From a virus, in IMG/VR virus record IMGVR_UViG_3300006922_000129, positions 1 through 28,651 of that record: 28,651 bases of DNA; one strand, written 5' to 3'. Numbering within the stretch: position 1 is the first letter of the stretch; each line of letters starts with the position of its first letter. The position numbers were made by a program, and so were the translations under genes. The notes under the pieces are model-generated. The model did not search any database, was not told where the DNA came from, and saw nothing but the letters and a program-made list of their open reading frames with translations. Shown here in pieces: positions 14,452 through 22,352 of the stretch.

Positions 14452-15130
14452 TTGTATACATCATGTCTGTTAAATATTTCTTCCATACATCATCGTATGA
14501 ACAATGTCTATAGTTTTCAAACCAAGGACCGCCTTCTGTGTAGTGCAGTGCCTTCGGGGTTCCGTCTTCAGGTTCTTGGTACCAATCAACAAGCCAGTTC
14601 CATTCGTGACTAATTTGTCCTACTTCCTCGTCCTTGAGCCAACTAAATCTATGAAAGTATTTTCCATCGTAGTTAGGATTGTTTACACTGTCAATTGTTA
14701 CTGCTTGGTTACTTGGGTGTCCGCAATTCCATAATACAACACTTGACCAGTTCTTGCGTGGGTATTGTGTTTGTACTTGTCCGTCCATCTTTGTTCCAGG
14801 CTTAGGTGTGTAATCGTGTTGGGCACACATAACAGCATACTTGTCGTCTGCAAGATCAAATAAGTTTTTTACATTTTCTGTAAACACAATGTCGCTGTCA
14901 ATAAACAATGCCCAGCCATTATAATTCATTAAGTGTGGAATAAGGAAACGTGTAAATGTAAATTCTGTTGAAGCAAGTTTGTCTTCACCTCTCCAATACA
15001 ACTTGTCATTTCTTAACTCGTTTTGTTTTAAAGGAATTACTTCTGCCGTTGGGCATAGTGACTCAATGCTGTGCCTACATACTTGGTAAGCAATATCTTC
15101 TCTGGTATCGTATCCTACAAAAATTTTCAT
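14429..15130 (-). CDS. GT8-like glycosyltransferase
   Basis: The 233-residue product opens with KIFVGYDTREDIAYQV, a nucleotide-binding start typical of GT8/GT-A proteins. It has the D-x-D motif in LFIDSDIVF (D78, D80) and a later LHYTEGGPWF (H196 onward), where the His could be the second metal ligand. This layout is common in bacterial and phage glycosyltransferases. The substrate is unknown. Its ATG overlaps the stop of the nucleotidyltransferase-cupin gene (TAATG), so the activated sugar made by that gene could be a donor; this is inference. Confidence 0.75.
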   Translation of the reverse strand: MKIFVGYDTREDIAYQVCRHSIESLCPTAEVIPLKQNELRNDKLYWRGEDKLASTEFTFTRFLIPHLMNYNGWALFIDSDIVFTENVKNLFDLADDKYAVMCAQHDYTPKPGTKMDGQVQTQYPRKNWSSVVLWNCGHPSNQAVTIDSVNNPNYDGKYFHRFSWLKDEEVGQISHEWNWLVDWYQEPEDGTPKALHYTEGGPWFENYRHCSYDDVWKKYLTDMMYTNDDTGKN

Positions 15131-15888
15131 TATTCTTTTCTTTCTATATCTTCTTCAATACATTTTTCGCCATACTGTACCTCAAGTATGTGACAATGTT
15201 CTTGCGTATTGTTAATACCTTTGTGCCACACATTTTCATTTATCGTATAAGAACGATTTGCATCTACTGTTACTTGGTCGTCTCTGTTATCATAGTTAGT
15301 CTCAATAACGCAGGTACCTTTTAACACATACCAGTTTTCTGATCTATGTTTATGTCGTTGCATTGACAAACTTTTGCCAGGCTCAATAACAAGTTCTTTA
15401 ACTTTGTAACCTGGTTTGTCGTCAAGCACTCTGTACCAACCCCAGTTACGTATTGTCTTGGGTGTCTTCCATTCGTCGAGTATCCAACTACTTGAATTCT
15501 TTTTATCTTCTCCACCTACACCAAATACAAATTCAACTTGCGGATGATCTCCGTAAATTTTGTATTCAGGAGTTGTAAAATCTGTCCTGTCACCACCGTT
15601 AGCAAATACTATTGTTCCTACTTCAGTTGACATAGTATGGAATATTGCATGACATGCAGTATCATCTTCGTCATCAAATCCTATAACTTTATCAACACAT
15701 TCAAGTTCTTTGATAATAGCAAGTCGTTCCTTGAACGGCATAAACGGTCGACCTTTCTTATTTGTCAACCATTCGTCTGAATTGATTCCTACTATAAGTT
15801 TATCTCCAAGTTTCTTTGCCTCTTTAAAGTACGCCAAATGACCTGAATGTAGTGGATCAAAGCCACCTGTAACTAATACACACTTCAT
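15130..15888 (-). CDS. Nucleotidyltransferase fused to an MPI-like cupin
   Basis: The 252-residue product has two domains. Residues 1-140 form a HIGH-type nucleotidyltransferase of the RfaE2/glycerol-3-phosphate cytidylyltransferase kind: GGFDPLHSGHLAYF with H14/H17, and KNSSSWI at 130-136 in place of the usual KxSSTxI. Residues 145-240 form a cupin like that of type II mannose-6-phosphate isomerase: RNWGWYRVL, then MQRHKHRSENWYVLKGTC with H179, H181 and E184, and VWHKG with H222. The pair would activate a sugar or polyol phosphate and isomerise or sense it. No ribosome site precedes ATG 15888. The gene begins a divergent pair. Exact substrates are not known. Confidence 0.85.
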   Translation of the reverse strand: MKCVLVTGGFDPLHSGHLAYFKEAKKLGDKLIVGINSDEWLTNKKGRPFMPFKERLAIIKELECVDKVIGFDDEDDTACHAIFHTMSTEVGTIVFANGGDRTDFTTPEYKIYGDHPQVEFVFGVGGEDKKNSSSWILDEWKTPKTIRNWGWYRVLDDKPGYKVKELVIEPGKSLSMQRHKHRSENWYVLKGTCVIETNYDNRDDQVTVDANRSYTINENVWHKGINNTQEHCHILEVQYGEKCIEEDIERKE

Positions 15889-15950
15889 AAATGTATTTAA
15901 TTTAGTGCCAGATAACTTTGTTTATTCCTGGTTGCTCAATAAGTAATTGC
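15889..15950. other. Divergent intergenic region
   Basis: This 62-base AT-rich gap separates divergent genes. On the minus strand ATTAAATA ends five bases before ATG 15888; on the plus strand AATAAGTA ends five bases before ATG 15951. Both resemble weak versions of the T4 late box TATAAATA, but the spacing would put the transcript start at the ATG. I see no strong sigma70 site and no hairpin. Confidence 0.3.
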
Positions 15951-16544
15951 ATGGACACATTAAATTTATTCGTTAACAGCATTAGTAGAGTTACATTTTC
16001 AAAGCACAAAGAAGTCAAAAAATTATTTGATAGAATTGTTGAAGATTACCAAAAGCAAACCAATAATACAAATATACAACATATTAATACTTGGCAGAGC
16101 AAAGATAACTTTCATACTAACAATGCGTTCAAACACATCAGTGAAAGCGACGATGTTAAGTCATTTGTCAAGGAGATTACTGAAAAGTTTGAAGTTAAAC
16201 AAGGACAGCACATTGCTATTACCAGAGCATACGTTCAAACAGTAATGCCGGGTGGTTGCTTGACTAAGACTAAAAAGACAGATAGTTTCTATTCAGGTAT
16301 GTACTTTGTAACCAGCGATCCAAAAAGCGGAGGACTTGTAGTAGACAATCCTGTAAGCGAATATTACTTTAGTAAGATTCCAGTAGAGAATAAAAATGCA
16401 TATAACAGTTGGCAAACATTCTTACCAATGCCAGAGGGAGAAATGTATTTTATTCCAGGCTATCTTGACCTAAGTACTACGCCTAATATGAGCGAGAAGC
16501 CGTTAGACATCATTACTTTCGATCTCGAAATAATCAAAAAATGA
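15951..16544 (+). CDS. Degenerate 2OG-oxygenase-like protein
   Basis: The 197-residue product follows the fold pattern of PF13759-type oxygenases but not its active site. The strand pair YSGMYFVTSDPKSGGLVVDN matches the family's sGvYYv..p..gG.l.f.dP, and MPEGEMYFIPGYLDLST matches p.eG.l.iFP.wL.H. The positions expected to hold metal histidines carry TKTKKTDS and DLST, and PLDIITFDLEI replaces the co-substrate Arg stretch. Loss of all ligands suggests a pseudoenzyme or ligand-binding protein. The start is ATG 15951; a longer frame begins only at TTG. Its stop overlaps the next ATG (ATGA). The plus-strand setting with a radical SAM gene suggests joint function. Confidence 0.6.
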   Translation: MDTLNLFVNSISRVTFSKHKEVKKLFDRIVEDYQKQTNNTNIQHINTWQSKDNFHTNNAFKHISESDDVKSFVKEITEKFEVKQGQHIAITRAYVQTVMPGGCLTKTKKTDSFYSGMYFVTSDPKSGGLVVDNPVSEYYFSKIPVENKNAYNSWQTFLPMPEGEMYFIPGYLDLSTTPNMSEKPLDIITFDLEIIKK

Positions 16545-16966
16545 CGCACGAAGAAGTCCGCAAACTTATAGAGGACGCAAACCAAAATAAATTTAGTAAC
16601 GTTTTGTTACTACCTTTAGGCGATTCAGTATTAGACAAGCACATAGAACAATGGTTATTGGAACGTGTAAACGTGGTTAAAATGCCCGTATATACCCCGG
16701 ATTCATTAGAGTATGCTGTTGCTCGTACAGACTATGCTTTGTGTACTGTAGACGCTTTAAAATGCGTCTTAGACGCCAGTATACCTATGTTTATCAACAT
16801 ACATGATAATGAGATTGACATAGTAAATAACGATAATAGATTTGTGTTTGATCCATTTAGAAATGAAGACAAAACCAAAATTGATTACACAAGTGTATTA
16901 GATTTAGCAACCAAATGTCTAAAGCAAGACTTGGATAAACATTGGATACCGTATTATGAAATGTAG
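16541..16966 (+). CDS. Hypothetical protein in the radical SAM operon
   Basis: The 141-residue product has a mixed alpha/beta composition with no recognised domain. LLLPLGDSVLD near 23-33 and an acidic NIHDNEIDIVNNDNRFVFD near 85-103 are its most distinctive parts. It is translationally coupled at both ends: its ATG overlaps the previous stop, and the next ATG lies 11 bases before its own stop. This places it between a degenerate oxygenase and a twitch-type radical SAM protein, so it may be a partner or substrate carrier, which is inference. Confidence 0.6.
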   Translation: MTHEEVRKLIEDANQNKFSNVLLLPLGDSVLDKHIEQWLLERVNVVKMPVYTPDSLEYAVARTDYALCTVDALKCVLDASIPMFINIHDNEIDIVNNDNRFVFDPFRNEDKTKIDYTSVLDLATKCLKQDLDKHWIPYYEM

Positions 16967-17891
16967 TGCATTTTGGAATCACACTAATATAAGAAGTGGC
17001 AACAGGGTCTATCCTTGTTGCAGATTCAAACGTTCTATTGACGTGTTTGACGGAGATGTTGACAATGTATTACACAGCGATGCATACAAAGACTTACGAG
17101 AGCAAAGTGCCAAAGGTGAGTTTATCAAAGGTTGTGAAAAGTGTTTCTATGAAGAAAAGATAGGACACAAAAGTTTACGTGAGGAGTTCAACGAGAAATA
17201 TACAATGGACAAAGTTGAACTAAAGTTTCTTGAAATTGGTTTTGATAACTTGTGTAATTTAACTTGTGATGGTTGTAATTCAGAATTCAGTACAAGTTGG
17301 ATTGTAAAAGAAAAAGAAATTTATGGTGCACCGAAACACAAGTTGATGGAAATTGATGACGTTACAAATGTACCAGAGGCACTTGAAAAGATATTGTTTC
17401 TTGGAGGCGAGCCGTTAATTACTAACAGACATTTGAAACTGTTACGTCAAGTAAAAAACAAAAACAATGTTGAGGTCATATACAATACTAACGGAACGTT
17501 TATACCTAATGATGAAGTTGTTGAAGAACTACAGCATTATAAGAAAGTAACTTTTATATTAAGCATTGACGGTATAGGTGAACTTGGAGAACGTGTACGT
17601 AGCGGAACTAAATGGCCTGATGTAGTTAAGTTTATTGACTGGGTGTACAACAACATGTACAGATTAGAATTCAATTCTGTGTTACACAAAAACAATTACA
17701 TGGGACTAAAAGACTTACACGACTTCTGTACAAGGTTTGAAGCACGTTGGTATATTAATGTTTTAACATTTCCATTTGATTTAGATATTAAAGGACTTGA
17801 CTTAAATGCAAGGAATGAAATTATCAACAACGCAAAAGAGTTGAACCTACCTAACAAAGATTTTATTATTAATCATTTACAAAAGAATTAA
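16956..17891 (+). CDS. Twitch/SPASM-type radical SAM protein
   Basis: The 311-residue product has an N-terminal Cys-rich auxiliary cluster region (C3, C21, C22, C60, C63; YPCCRF and GCEKCF) and then a radical SAM core with C100-x3-C104-x2-C107 (CNLTCDGC) and a GGEP motif in LFLGGEPLI near 149-157. This layout, auxiliary cluster before the core, is known from phage and bacterial twitch-domain radical SAM proteins. It would bind a catalytic [4Fe-4S] cluster and generate a 5'-deoxyadenosyl radical. Substrate is unknown. Its 3' end overlaps the convergent exostosin-like gene by 23 bases. Confidence 0.85.
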   Translation: MKCSAFWNHTNIRSGNRVYPCCRFKRSIDVFDGDVDNVLHSDAYKDLREQSAKGEFIKGCEKCFYEEKIGHKSLREEFNEKYTMDKVELKFLEIGFDNLCNLTCDGCNSEFSTSWIVKEKEIYGAPKHKLMEIDDVTNVPEALEKILFLGGEPLITNRHLKLLRQVKNKNNVEVIYNTNGTFIPNDEVVEELQHYKKVTFILSIDGIGELGERVRSGTKWPDVVKFIDWVYNNMYRLEFNSVLHKNNYMGLKDLHDFCTRFEARWYINVLTFPFDLDIKGLDLNARNEIINNAKELNLPNKDFIINHLQKN

Positions 17892-19026
17892 TCTTGTGTA
17901 ACAGTTCTACAGGCTGTTTCTGCCTAAACAAGTTTAAGTAATGTTCTCTATTATAATCTAATATATCATTAAGTTCATTGTACATGTTTTGCAGTTCATG
18001 TATGTTATAACTGTTTAGTTTGTCAACTTCAACCATTGCCATTGCAAGTCTTTTTGTAGGATCTTTTTCGTTGTCATACGATTCATCTATGAGTTGACTA
18101 AAGGTCATAAAGCCAAGTTCACGTAATAGTGCTAACGTTCCTTTCAACCCAACAACAATAAACGGGTGCTTGTACAAGAAGCACTTCAATGCTTTTTCTG
18201 TAAATGCTTGTCTATTGTCGTCCCAAAAGTCGCCTTCAGTAATAATACTAAAGTAACTTTCTTTGTAATATTCATCTGCACTTGGCAAACTTCTTGACAT
18301 GGATTTGTACGTAACTTCGTTTAAATCTAACTCAATAGGTAAGTTATCTTTTAGTAATCCTACAAAGTCATCTGACAGTTTCCATAGTCCATGTAAACCT
18401 TTGTCAAGATACTTTCTGTGTTCTTGTTGTGTGTTATTGCCATTGAACACATGCTCATATGCACCAAGTGGACAACTTAGGTATGTGTGTTTAGCAATGT
18501 CATTCTTTAGCAAGTGATGTGTTACTTGTAGTCTATGCATACGTTCTTGTCTATTCAAACACAAGAACTTTTTCTTACGTAGGTTACTGTTACCATTCCA
18601 ATCTTTGTTAAGATGATTGCGTATATCAATGCCATCATACCTATCAAGATGTAACTGTACGTTAAAATATATTTTGTTCTTTGTGTTAAGAAGTTTGTTG
18701 TTTGTTAGTATTACCCAGTCAACAATATAAGGATTGTCCTGTACAGTTTTTTCTACCAACGCAAGAAATGCGTTGTCTGTAAGTCCTTCGTATGAGTCAT
18801 CGATAACAAGAAAGGTTGGTATTTCATACGTTTTAAAAAAGTTAGTAAATGTTTCAAATGTGTAATCATTGTCCCCTACATATTCAAAGAATACTACAAG
18901 TTTATCTTGATCCTCGAGTACTTTATCATTGTGTCCTTCAAACTCAATAATACCTTTGAAGTTCTCAATAAACGTACCGAGACTTCTGGAATTACTGTCC
19001 ATTGTTATTAAAGGAATCTTTTTCAT
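17869..19026 (-). CDS. Exostosin-like putative glycosyltransferase
   Basis: The 385-residue product has motifs of the phage/bacterial exostosin-like (GT47-related) set: FLCLNRQERMHR at 154-165, YFSIITEGDF at 258-267, FTEKALKCFLYKHPFIVVG at 275-293, and LGFMTFSQLIDESYD at 304-318. The E-x-x-F and FTEK-HPF blocks fit a donor-binding lobe. The first 130 residues form a separate N-terminal lobe without clear motifs. Such genes are common in marine phage genomes, but sugar and acceptor are unknown. Its ATG overlaps the stop of the next radical SAM gene (ATGA). Confidence 0.65.
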   Translation of the reverse strand: MKKIPLITMDSNSRSLGTFIENFKGIIEFEGHNDKVLEDQDKLVVFFEYVGDNDYTFETFTNFFKTYEIPTFLVIDDSYEGLTDNAFLALVEKTVQDNPYIVDWVILTNNKLLNTKNKIYFNVQLHLDRYDGIDIRNHLNKDWNGNSNLRKKKFLCLNRQERMHRLQVTHHLLKNDIAKHTYLSCPLGAYEHVFNGNNTQQEHRKYLDKGLHGLWKLSDDFVGLLKDNLPIELDLNEVTYKSMSRSLPSADEYYKESYFSIITEGDFWDDNRQAFTEKALKCFLYKHPFIVVGLKGTLALLRELGFMTFSQLIDESYDNEKDPTKRLAMAMVEVDKLNSYNIHELQNMYNELNDILDYNREHYLNLFRQKQPVELLHKINSFVND

Positions 19027-19886
19027 ATTAATTTTACATTCTTAACCACTGCTTCTTCTTGTGGTTTTAGTTTTGGATTAGCAGGACACATTGCACAAAT
19101 ACTGTGTGGCTTGAAAATGTTTTTAACAAATTCTTCAAGTTCGCTTTCTTGTACATCAATGTTAAGTCCTTGGTAATCTACATATGGTTTCCAATCAACA
19201 TCGTCAAGTTGCTGTGCTTTACCTAAGTATGTACGCACCATACTAATAGGCGGACACTTGTATAACTGTCCTTTGTATATTATAGGATATATGTTTACAC
19301 CACATGCTTTATAACTTGCTTCAGGATCTTTGTCAGTCCAAGGTTTTAGTTTGCCGTTGATTGTTTGCCTATAATCATACCAGCCACCTTCTGTAGGATC
19401 AGTAACTTCTACTTCAACATCGTCTTGCTTGTGTGCAATATTACTAACCATTGTCCATTTGCCTTTGCTGTAAAAAGCATTCCATAAATTAGTTTCAATA
19501 AGTTCTCTAACCTTAGGATTTTTATTATGTAAACTACAACTAATCTTTGCTCTACCTATTTTCTTAAGGACCTTTAGTATGTCCGGACGCTTAGGTAATA
19601 GGAACCCGTTAGTATAAACTTCAATAACTGCATGATCAAATATACGTCTTGCTTCTTTTAGTATATCATATATGCGTGGGTGTAACAATGGTTCGCCACC
19701 AATGATAGTAACATGGTCTGGGTCAAGACGTTTGCCCCATGCTTCCATATTACTAACAATGCCATCAAATGATTCTACAAAAGGTAAGTTGTGATCAATG
19801 AACCTATCGCAACCTGGACATGCCAGATCACAACTTGTCGTGATCATGTATTCAAGATTTGGTATGTGATAACCGCGTTTACTCAA
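19023..19886 (-). CDS. Radical SAM protein with C-terminal Cys cluster
   Basis: The 287-residue product has the radical SAM triad C19-x3-C23-x2-C26 (SCDLACPGCDRF) and GGEP in TIIGGEPLLHP near 61-71. C-terminal cysteines (ACGVNI, YKCPPIS, and ICAMCPANP near residue 265) could ligate an auxiliary cluster in SPASM fashion. It differs from the twitch-type protein by having its extra cysteines after the core. I place the start at TTG 19886, since GGAAAG lies five bases upstream and the preceding residues NLEYMITT belong to the first strand; ATG 19847 would cut into the core. It overlaps the amidinotransferase stop by eight bases, linking the two genes. Confidence 0.85.
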   Translation of the reverse strand: MSKRGYHIPNLEYMITTSCDLACPGCDRFIDHNLPFVESFDGIVSNMEAWGKRLDPDHVTIIGGEPLLHPRIYDILKEARRIFDHAVIEVYTNGFLLPKRPDILKVLKKIGRAKISCSLHNKNPKVRELIETNLWNAFYSKGKWTMVSNIAHKQDDVEVEVTDPTEGGWYDYRQTINGKLKPWTDKDPEASYKACGVNIYPIIYKGQLYKCPPISMVRTYLGKAQQLDDVDWKPYVDYQGLNIDVQESELEEFVKNIFKPHSICAMCPANPKLKPQEEAVVKNVKLI

Positions 19887-20940
19887 AGTAACTTTCCAAT
19901 GTGCCTTTACGTTTCGTATCTAAAGTAACACAATGGAAACCACCACTCAATGTACGTGCTTGACGCATTGGTAATGCTATTGATTCAATTCCCCATTTAT
20001 CTAATTCTTTACGCAATGGTTCTTGATTCTCATCACAAATTACAAGTTTCTCATTAACACTCATAAAGTTCAAACCAATATACTTACTGCATGGCGAAAC
20101 GTTGTTCGGCAAGTTAGTACCAATATCATGTACCTTATCACCTGGGAAGAAAATCTTATCCCAGTCTTTAAAGATAGGTGGGTACCAGTCTTTGTTAATT
20201 CTATCTCCGTTAAACAACACAAGTCCAGGACGTAAAGGAATTACAGTACTGTCAAAATGTGAATAACTATAAAACTTTTCAGCAAGATGAATTTTATATC
20301 CTAATGGTTCTAATATAGTTTTTAACCATTGTCCACCAAGCAATGTACCTGAGTTACTAACTTGATATAATAAGTCTTTACCAAGACGCACAACATTAGG
20401 TGCATCAAATACAATCTCATTATTTTTAAGTGTAGGAATACTTAGGTCTTCAAGTTGATAAATGTCATCAAGCAGTCTTGGACGAGGCGCACTAATCCAT
20501 TGTGAACCGCCTGCCATTGCTTCATATAAAAATTCTCTGTATGCTGTTGTTTCGTATTGTCTTGCTCTCATTGCACCCGGACAATCAATAATAACATTGT
20601 TAAGTGGCAATAATAAATCTCGTGGACAGTATGTGTACCAGCCTGTAGTTTTCCAATCTGGCGATCCAAATTCTACGCTGTGATCAATTGATTCAGGTCG
20701 TCTAACTTTAACTCCAAGGTTAGTTAAAAGTTTAGCAAGACCGTCAAGATCTTCATTTGCTTCGTCAATTACCCACTTAGGACTTGGTCCTTCTAAGTCT
20801 TTGATGTGTTCGTATTTGCAATCTGCAAAGCCAAAACTATGTGTTGATTTATCTACTGTTGGTATTCTTGCGTGGTCTGCAATACCTACAAAACATTCTT
20901 CTAATGGATCCCAGTCGTTGTGACTGCTTACTACTGTCAT
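19879..20940 (-). CDS. Glycine-amidinotransferase-like enzyme
   Basis: The 353-residue product fits the amidinotransferase (guanidino-transferring pentein) fold. D179 in FDAPNVVRLGKD, H228 in YSHFDSTVIPLR and C337 in GGFHCVTLD line up as the catalytic Asp-His-Cys set. The family moves an amidino group from arginine to glycine, inosamine phosphates or lysine. Here the acceptor is unknown; an amino sugar would suit the neighbours. The size is close to bacterial StrB-type enzymes. AAGGAG precedes ATG 20940. A TTTAAATA box about 24 bases before the ATG could be a late-type promoter. The 3' end overlaps the radical SAM gene. Confidence 0.9.
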   Translation of the reverse strand: MTVVSSHNDWDPLEECFVGIADHARIPTVDKSTHSFGFADCKYEHIKDLEGPSPKWVIDEANEDLDGLAKLLTNLGVKVRRPESIDHSVEFGSPDWKTTGWYTYCPRDLLLPLNNVIIDCPGAMRARQYETTAYREFLYEAMAGGSQWISAPRPRLLDDIYQLEDLSIPTLKNNEIVFDAPNVVRLGKDLLYQVSNSGTLLGGQWLKTILEPLGYKIHLAEKFYSYSHFDSTVIPLRPGLVLFNGDRINKDWYPPIFKDWDKIFFPGDKVHDIGTNLPNNVSPCSKYIGLNFMSVNEKLVICDENQEPLRKELDKWGIESIALPMRQARTLSGGFHCVTLDTKRKGTLESYFE

Positions 20941-20964
20941 ATTAATCTCCTTGGTTAGTAGTCA

Positions 20965-20972
20965 TATTTAAA
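20965..20972 (-). promoter_or_regulatory. Possible T4-late-like promoter before the amidinotransferase
   Basis: The minus strand reads TTTAAATA, 7 of 8 positions of the T4 late box TATAAATA, in the 69-base gap between the PAAR and amidinotransferase genes. Predicted start is about six bases downstream, leaving a leader of about 18 bases with AAGGAG. A single short AT-rich match is weak evidence. Confidence 0.3.
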
Positions 20973-21009
20973 TGCCTACCCTAAGATTTACTGTCAGAAG
21001 TGGTTTGGT

Positions 21010-21300
21010 TTATCCGCCTGCGAAAACGTTAGAACTACCAGCCGCAACACTTGTGCAACCTGATATAGCATCGCCGACTCTGCCTGTTCCTACGTTGTTT
21101 GTGAATACTGTTGTTGACCCTACTGCTATTGGTGCAGAGTGTGATGGACAAGGTACACCTGGAAGTAAGTGTCCTGTGTTGTCATCGCCTTGTCTTGAAA
21201 CAGCAATGTTATTAGCAAATACATTACCAGAGCCTACTGCTCTTGTCATTCCGCTACAGTGAGCAACGTCTGCGTCACCTATTCGAGTTACTGCTGGCAT
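21010..21300 (-). CDS. PAAR-domain spike-tip protein
   Basis: The 96-residue product is a single PAAR domain: MPAVTRIGDADVAHCSG, then three related Gly-rich hairpins (GSGNVFANN, GSTTVFTNN, GSSNVFAGG). H14, C15, H44, C51, H54 and C82 are candidate zinc ligands. In T4 the corresponding gp5.4 caps the central spike of the baseplate and sharpens it for membrane piercing. Length and pattern agree well with the family. It starts at ATG 21300 with AGGGAGAA upstream, overlapping the small upstream gene by 26 bases. It is a structural gene placed among accessory enzyme genes. Confidence 0.92.
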   Translation of the reverse strand: MPAVTRIGDADVAHCSGMTRAVGSGNVFANNIAVSRQGDDNTGHLLPGVPCPSHSAPIAVGSTTVFTNNVGTGRVGDAISGCTSVAAGSSNVFAGG

Positions 21301-21496
21301 ATGAATTCTCCCTCTTTATTAATTCTTGTAACTTTATGTTCCAAGATTTCATTTCCTCATGTTGTTCATCAGAGTGTGGTGGCTCTGGAACTTCTGGTGC
21401 AAACTTAATTATATAATCAAACTTGTCTGGTATAGAATCAAACTCTGTGTACGTTTCTAATTTACCGTCTGTCTTAATTATAAATTCACTTGCCAT
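21275..21496 (-). CDS. Small hypothetical protein before PAAR
   Basis: The 73-residue product begins with a two-strand segment (MASEFIIKTDGKLETYTEFD), continues with DKFDYIIKFAPEVPEPPHSD, and ends in a helical, charged stretch. No family is recognised. It overlaps the PAAR gene by 26 bases and the aminotransferase-like gene by 11, so it is probably cotranscribed. A small baseplate or spike accessory role is possible by position only. Confidence 0.55.
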   Translation of the reverse strand: MASEFIIKTDGKLETYTEFDSIPDKFDYIIKFAPEVPEPPHSDEQHEEMKSWNIKLQELIKRENSYASSNSNR

Positions 21497-22352
21497 TAAC
21501 TATGTCACCAATTAGTTCGCTAATACAAACTCTGTTAACCTGACTGCCTCTGTTGTAATCTTTCCACTTATCGTCTCCGATTCCAAACATAATACAGTCT
21601 GTTGGTAACAAGTTTTTATCTTCAATTGCTTGGTTGTAAGCACTTGTATATTGTTGCCAATTCCAATCAACTGAAAACATTTGTATCAGGCTATATGCAA
21701 TACTTATGTCAATTCTGTTATTCATTTCTACTGAGTTAAACACATCAATACCGTCATCAGTGTCTATACGTTCGCAACGTACTCCTACACGTAAAAACTC
21801 AGCACCATAAAATGCTTTACTAATACTAAACGTAATAGTTTGTACACATTTCCATTGTGCTAAATCTACATTAATATTTTTTGTACAAGGGTAATATGCA
21901 AAGTCAAGTAGCACAGGAATTTCTAAAGTATTACATTGGTTTAAGTAGTACTCCATATCAACATGCTGTCTACCATGGTCGCTAAAAGGTACACTTATGA
22001 TTAATACGTCATCATGATCAAGTGGTTCGTCTTCAATGTATTCCCAATCACAACCATGTTTCAAACATGCACTGTGATACATAAATTCGCCTTTGAAAAA
22101 TCTAAAGCGTCTTGTTTTGTGTCTAAAATAAAAGTGATCAAATGCTTGTACAGTTCCACAAACTAACTTTTGACTTGGAAATAAATCAAGACCTGACAAT
22201 GTATTATTACCACTTGCACTAATCCAATCCATAAATGCTTTAATAAATGTTGATGGTAATTCTTCATTGTATAAATCACTTACAGGGTTAAGTCCTGTAA
22301 TAAACTTCTTAATTGCATTATCTGTTACGGGTTTAGCGCCTCTTAAATTCAT
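21486..22352 (-). CDS. PLP-dependent aminotransferase-like protein (fold type I)
   Basis: The 288-residue product carries the landmarks of class I/II aminotransferases: PVLLDFAYYP with D150 for the PLP ring nitrogen and Y153, then TFSISKAFYGAEFLRVG with K179 as the Schiff-base lysine and R188. An earlier LVCGTVQAFDHF (about 63-74) could supply the phosphate-binding loop. Full family members are 350-400 residues, so the small domain is shortened, notably at the C-terminus. The substrate may be a keto sugar or an amino acid. Its ATG lies 20 bases inside the end of the upstream oxygenase gene. Confidence 0.7.
   Translation of the reverse strand: MNLRGAKPVTDNAIKKFITGLNPVSDLYNEELPSTFIKAFMDWISASGNNTLSGLDLFPSQKLVCGTVQAFDHFYFRHKTRRFRFFKGEFMYHSACLKHGCDWEYIEDEPLDHDDVLIISVPFSDHGRQHVDMEYYLNQCNTLEIPVLLDFAYYPCTKNINVDLAQWKCVQTITFSISKAFYGAEFLRVGVRCERIDTDDGIDVFNSVEMNNRIDISIAYSLIQMFSVDWNWQQYTSAYNQAIEDKNLLPTDCIMFGIGDDKWKDYNRGSQVNRVCISELIGDIVNGK

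Noticed and set aside
17869-17891. Bidirectional terminator at the convergent junction
   Set aside because: The two genes overlap by 23 bases and no stem-loop is visible.
20972-21262. Plus-strand frame of 96 codons opposite the PAAR gene
   Set aside because: It mirrors the PAAR gene on the other strand, is Pro/Thr-rich as an antisense artefact, and has no ribosome site.
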